55,179 nt of DNA, from assembly GCF_001583495.1 (NCBI RefSeq), contig NZ_LQAQ01000016.1, positions 1 through 55,179 on the forward strand, read 5' to 3'. Below are positions 51,663-55,179 of this stretch, in pieces. Within the stretch, counting starts at the first letter, position 1, and each line of letters begins with the position of its first letter. The translations under genes and the position numbers were made by a program. This DNA comes from Flammeovirga sp. SJP92. GTDB lineage: Bacteria; Bacteroidota; Bacteroidia; Cytophagales; Flammeovirgaceae. A model generated the notes under the pieces. The model was not told where the DNA came from, searched no databases, and was given only the letters and a program-made list of their open reading frames with translations.

Positions 51663-53975
51663 ATGAAGCTCTTCGAGCAAAATACTACACATAAAGAAAA
51701 GAAAGAAAGAGTATCCGAGGCTACCTTTATTCCAGTAATGACCTTATCGGTAATCGCGATTACTTTTTTGGTTGGTATATGGTCTATCAAAGAACTTAGA
51801 GATTATAAACTTGATGTTAGTCAATTAGAAATTGAGTTTACTAACAAACAGAAAAATGTTACGGTCAATGAAGTAAACAATGCCTTTAAATATATCCAAT
51901 ACCTTGAAAAAAACACTGAAAAGAGATTAAAGGAAAATCTGGTCAACAGAGTGGATGAAGCTTTTCAAATTGTAGACAACATCTATAAAAGAAACAATGG
52001 AAAGCTTACCCAGAAACAGCTTATTGAGCTCATCAAAGATTCTTTAAGACCCATACGGTTCAATAGCAATAGAGGTTATTATTTTATTGATCATGTGGAT
52101 GGATATGCTGTAATGAACGCCTCCTCACCTGAATCTGAAGGGTTGCCCATCATGGATCTTCAAGATGCTAGAGGTGATTATTTCATCAGAAAAGAAATGG
52201 AAATTGCCAAAACCAAAGGCAAAGGCTTCTTCCAGTATTATTGGATTAAACCTGGACAGGATGGAGACAAGCAATATCCTAAGACTTCTTACTTAAGGTA
52301 TTTCGAGCCTCTAGGCTTAGTGATTGGCACTGGCGAATACATGGACAACGTGACTCGAGATATGCAGAAACAGGCCTTGGAACGTATGTCATCTATACAG
52401 TTTGGAAAAGATGGTTATCTGTTTGTCAATAAAAGAGGAAATCCCTTGTTGATGAACTGGGAATATTTTGATGAAGCCTATCAACTTACGGAAGAGCAGC
52501 ATTTAAGCCTTCCTATTACAGATGAAAATGGTGACACAACCTATTTCAAAGACTTGCCATTTTTCTTGATGAACACAGAAAAGAAAGGCGGTTTTTATTA
52601 CTATGACTATAAAAAGCCTAATTCTGACGAAATCAAAAGAAAGTTCTCTTATATCATTTATTTTAAAGAATGGGACTGGACTATTGGTGCTGGTGTATAT
52701 CTTGATGAATTGGATGATCAAATTGCGACAAAGAGAAGTTTATTGATTACAGAACTGACGACAGAACTTTTCAGAATTTTGTCTCTTTCAACATTGTTGA
52801 TTGCCATTCTTTGGTGGCGATTGAGAAAAGTGGCCACTGGAATCACCAATAATATTGAGGAATTCTCCAACTTTTTCGATGAAGCTTCTAAAGAGCATGT
52901 CAAAATCAATAAAGACCGGTTGGCTTATGCAGAATTTGATCAGTTGGCCACATTGGCAAATAAAATGCTGGATGATCGAGAGAATGATAGAAGAAAAATC
53001 ATTGAGGCCTATCATGAAATTCAGACTTCTGAAGAAGAACTGAGACAGCAGTCGGAAAGCTTGCTTTATACCAATCAAAAGTTGGAAGAAGCTATGCAAG
53101 AACTCAAATCCGCACAAGTTCAGCTGATCAATTCAGAAAAAATGGCCTCTTTAGGTCAGTTAACAGCCGGTATTGCACATGAAATCAATAACCCTATTAA
53201 CTTTGTGAGTTCGAACGTACAACCTCTGAAAGATGATATTGATGATCTGATCCGACTTTTAGAAAGTTGTAATGACTTGACCAAAGAATTTGAGAGTAAA
53301 GAAGCTTTCCAACAAAGGGTAAGCGAAATCAATGAACTGGCTGAAGAAATTGAAATTTCTGTCATTACTGAAGAGATCAAAGAGTTGATAAACGGTATTG
53401 AAGAAGGTGCACTTCGAACAAAAGAAATTGTATTAGGTTTAAGAACATTCTCAAGGCTTGATGAAGACACTTTCAAAAGTGCGAACATCAATGAGGGCAT
53501 TCAATCCACTATTACAATTTTGAATAATAAGGCGAGGAAAAAAGATATTTCAGTAGAGGTAGATCTTCAAAAAGATTTGCCTGAGATAAAATGTTTACCA
53601 GGAAGATTAAATCAAGTATTTATGAATGTCATCAACAATGCCATTCAAGCTGTAGATGAAAATACTGGTAAAATCAAAATTTCTTCCTCGTTTACAGAAG
53701 GAGATGAACATATTAATATTAAGGTAAGAGATAATGGTGAAGGTATGCCTCAAGCCATAATTGACAAAATTTTCGATCCATTTTTTACAACCAAAGAAGT
53801 TGGTGAAGGAACTGGGCTTGGTTTGTCCATCTCTTATGGAATCATAAAAAAGCACGGAGGTGAAATTATGGTTTCATCAAAATATAAAAACGACAGTTCT
53901 GGCGAAGAGTCTTTTACAGAATTTTCTATCATTCTCCCTCTAATTGGTGAAGATGATTTAAAAAACGAGTACTAA
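51663..53975 (+). CDS. Double-Cache sensor histidine kinase
   Basis: Membrane sensor kinase of 770 residues. TM1 (about residues 24-44) and TM2 (about 365-388) enclose a periplasmic region with two similar Cache modules: one at about 130-230 (NSNRGYYFIDHVDGYAVM, FEPLGLVIGTGEYMD), the second at about 240-350 (FGKDGYLFVNKRGNPLLMNW, YFKEWDWTIGAGVYLDEL). A coiled coil (about 440-490) leads to the H-box GQLTAGIAHEINNPINF (His near 503). The N-box is FMNVINNAIQAVDEN (near 655) and the G-boxes are RDNGEGMP and GEGTGLGLSIS. It probably senses a small organic ligand. There is no receiver domain or adjacent response regulator. rsmH begins 6 nt after its stop, so the two are likely co-transcribed. Confidence 0.93.
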   Translation: MKLFEQNTTHKEKKERVSEATFIPVMTLSVIAITFLVGIWSIKELRDYKLDVSQLEIEFTNKQKNVTVNEVNNAFKYIQYLEKNTEKRLKENLVNRVDEAFQIVDNIYKRNNGKLTQKQLIELIKDSLRPIRFNSNRGYYFIDHVDGYAVMNASSPESEGLPIMDLQDARGDYFIRKEMEIAKTKGKGFFQYYWIKPGQDGDKQYPKTSYLRYFEPLGLVIGTGEYMDNVTRDMQKQALERMSSIQFGKDGYLFVNKRGNPLLMNWEYFDEAYQLTEEQHLSLPITDENGDTTYFKDLPFFLMNTEKKGGFYYYDYKKPNSDEIKRKFSYIIYFKEWDWTIGAGVYLDELDDQIATKRSLLITELTTELFRILSLSTLLIAILWWRLRKVATGITNNIEEFSNFFDEASKEHVKINKDRLAYAEFDQLATLANKMLDDRENDRRKIIEAYHEIQTSEEELRQQSESLLYTNQKLEEAMQELKSAQVQLINSEKMASLGQLTAGIAHEINNPINFVSSNVQPLKDDIDDLIRLLESCNDLTKEFESKEAFQQRVSEINELAEEIEISVITEEIKELINGIEEGALRTKEIVLGLRTFSRLDEDTFKSANINEGIQSTITILNNKARKKDISVEVDLQKDLPEIKCLPGRLNQVFMNVINNAIQAVDENTGKIKISSSFTEGDEHINIKVRDNGEGMPQAIIDKIFDPFFTTKEVGEGTGLGLSISYGIIKKHGGEIMVSSKYKNDSSGEESFTEFSIILPLIGEDDLKNEY

Positions 53976-53981
53976 AAAAAT

Positions 53982-54905
53982 ATGAGTGATTATCACGTTC
54001 CAGTAATGCTGCAAGAGTGTGTAGATGGTTTACACATTGACCCTACTAAAACTTATGTTGACGTTACTTTCGGTGGCGGAGGACACACAAAAGAAATATT
54101 AAGCCGTTTAACAACGGGAAAATTGGTGGTCTTTGATCAAGACCCTGACGCGAGAAAAAATGCAGAGGCAATTAATGATGACCGCCTGATTTTTTGTGCT
54201 GCCAATTTTAGATATCTAAAAAGATATTTAAGATTGAATGGCATCAAAAAAGTAGCTGGGATTTTAGGTGACCTTGGTATCTCATCTCATCAAATTGATG
54301 AAACATCAAGAGGTTTTTCTACTAGAGGTGATGCTCCTTTGGATATGCGTATGGCACAAAGCGGTGCTTTAAGTGCTAAAGAGGTGATCAATAATTATGA
54401 GGAAATTGAACTTCGCAAAATGTTTAAACTTTATGGAGAACTCAACCAACCTCATAAAGCAGCTAGTTTAATTGTCCATGCACGTTCTGCTGGAGAGATT
54501 GAAACTACACAACAATTGATGGATGCTTTAAAGCCAATGGCACCAAGAGGGAAAGAAAACCGTTTCTATGCTCAAGTTTTCCAGGCTATCAGAATTGAGG
54601 TCAACGAGGAATTGGTAACGCTTAAAGAGATGATCGAGCAAGGCGCCGAAGTTTTAGAAGAAGGTGGTTACTTTGTAATTGAATCTTACCATTCTTTGGA
54701 AGATCGCTTGGTAAAGAACTTTTTCAAAACGGGTAATTTTGAAGGGGAAATGAACAAAGATTTCTATGGTAATCTTTTACGCCCATTGAAGCCTTTGAAA
54801 AGCAAGCCGATCACTGCTTCTGAAGAAGAAATTGCTAGAAATAGAAGAGCAAGAAGTGCTAAATTAAGAGTGGCGATTAAGTTGCCTGTAGATAATAAGA
54901 AGTAA
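53982..54905 (+). CDS. rsmH: 16S rRNA (cytosine(1402)-N(4))-methyltransferase
   Basis: SAM-dependent methyltransferase (formerly MraW) that modifies C1402 in the decoding centre of 16S rRNA. The 307 residues start with the family signature YHVPVMLQECVDGLHI, followed by SAM-binding VDVTFGGGGHTKEIL, ILGDLGISSHQIDE, RGFSTRGDAPLDMRM, and the C-terminal VIESYHSLEDRLVKNFF and RNRRARSAKLRVA. In many bacteria this gene lies early in the division and cell-wall cluster, followed by ftsL and ftsI. Here it follows a sensor kinase after 6 nt and is followed by the window-end repeat instead. The start ATG at 53982 fits the family. Confidence 0.96.
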   Translation: MSDYHVPVMLQECVDGLHIDPTKTYVDVTFGGGGHTKEILSRLTTGKLVVFDQDPDARKNAEAINDDRLIFCAANFRYLKRYLRLNGIKKVAGILGDLGISSHQIDETSRGFSTRGDAPLDMRMAQSGALSAKEVINNYEEIELRKMFKLYGELNQPHKAASLIVHARSAGEIETTQQLMDALKPMAPRGKENRFYAQVFQAIRIEVNEELVTLKEMIEQGAEVLEEGGYFVIESYHSLEDRLVKNFFKTGNFEGEMNKDFYGNLLRPLKPLKSKPITASEEEIARNRRARSAKLRVAIKLPVDNKK

Positions 54906-54925
54906 TCTGTAAACTCTTATCAAGT

Positions 54926-55063
54926 GTAATGCCCTGAAAAAACGATACAGTTTTTTAGTGAATTAATTTTGATATAAGACTCAATAATTTAAAAATTATT
55001 GGGTCTTTTTTATAGGTAGCCTTCAGTTTTTATTTCGCTACCGCGAGTTCCTCAAATTTATCG
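54926..55063 (+). repeat. Right arm of the 138-bp inverted repeat
   Basis: This is the inverted counterpart of 1-138, starting 20 nt after the rsmH stop with GTAATGCCCTG. It is ungapped, with mismatches at 55019 and 55062. The sequence beyond 55063 has no counterpart in the window because the left copy is cut by the window edge. Confidence 0.97.
54978..55012 (+). terminator. Intrinsic terminator of rsmH, inside the repeat
   Basis: GACTCAATAATTT pairs with AAATTATTGGGTC (one G-U), followed by six T. It is identical to the hairpin downstream of asnS. Confidence 0.85.
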
Positions 55064-55115
55064 ATGCAAAATTGATTCGCTTCGCTGTCAATTTCACCTC
55101 AATAAATTTCGAGGC

Positions 55116-55179
55116 TTATTGTGTGACTTTTACTGCCCGATAAGTCCTTCGTTTCTTACCTCTTGTTTTATGCATCTGA
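55116..55179 (-). pseudogene. Possible 3' end of a gene running in from outside the window
   Basis: On the minus strand an open frame enters from the right edge and ends at TAA (55118-55116), coding for at least HKTRGKKRRTYRAVKVTQ. The very basic sequence could be the tail of a nucleic-acid-binding protein such as a transposase. It is only about 20 codons long, so it may equally be chance. If real, the repeat arm is the 3' flank of that gene. It is entered as partial, not as proven broken. Confidence 0.25.

Overview
The window is AT-rich and looks like the chromosome of a Gram-negative member of the Bacteroidota, probably a marine Cytophagales/Flammeovirgaceae-type bacterium. This is an inference from several signs. 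Clear promoters carry the Bacteroidota -33/-7 signature (TTG, 19-20 nt, TANNTTTG) and start codons lack Shine-Dalgarno sequences. The genes include a three-gene sdhCAB complex, a BatC-type protein, SUMF1-like and TonB-receptor families, and many secreted proteins and lipoproteins. No rRNA, tRNA, CRISPR array, prophage or intact insertion sequence was seen.

Layout. (1) 1-8 kb: asnS, then a periplasmic adaptor - MacB-like permease - TolC-like efflux operon that lacks an ATPase gene, a small lipoprotein and a secreted nucleotide-pyrophosphatase-like enzyme. (2) 8-20 kb: a TonB-dependent receptor with a CGNCG plug motif, two small proteins, succinate dehydrogenase/fumarate reductase sdhCAB, ispE, a sodium:solute symporter and a SUMF1-like secreted protein. 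(3) 19.6-28.1 kb, all on the minus strand: a PpiC-like lipoprotein and a SurA-like chaperone, then an outer-membrane barrel with a 1269-residue repeat lipoprotein, then a MoxR ATPase. (4) 28-42 kb: housekeeping genes, namely prfB without its usual programmed frameshift, an ALDH7-like dehydrogenase, a response regulator, a glutamine amidotransferase, CvpA, YqeY, pdxJ with a diverged DeoC-like neighbour, an HtrA protease, trxB, an M23/LysM endopeptidase and a DUF1295/metallo-hydrolase pair. (5) 43.1-48.8 kb: a tightly packed six-gene operon matching the uncharacterised STM4015-STM4011 set (leucine-rich-repeat protein, ATP-grasp, alkaline-phosphatase-superfamily hydrolase, two radical SAM enzymes) with a HAD hydrolase inserted. 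(6) 48.9-54.9 kb: a BatC-like TPR protein, rimO, a double-Cache sensor kinase and rsmH.

The most striking large-scale feature is that the two ends are inverted copies of one 138-bp sequence (1-138 and 54926-55063, ungapped, two mismatches). Each copy starts 12-20 nt after the stop codon of an outward-facing gene (asnS, rsmH) and carries that gene's terminator. The simplest explanation is two copies of a multi-copy element lying in opposite orientation at the boundaries, which may also be where an assembly contig ended. The best candidate for an undescribed biological system is the 43.1-48.8 kb operon: its composition suggests synthesis of a phosphorylated small molecule or modified peptide, but the product cannot be read from the sequence.
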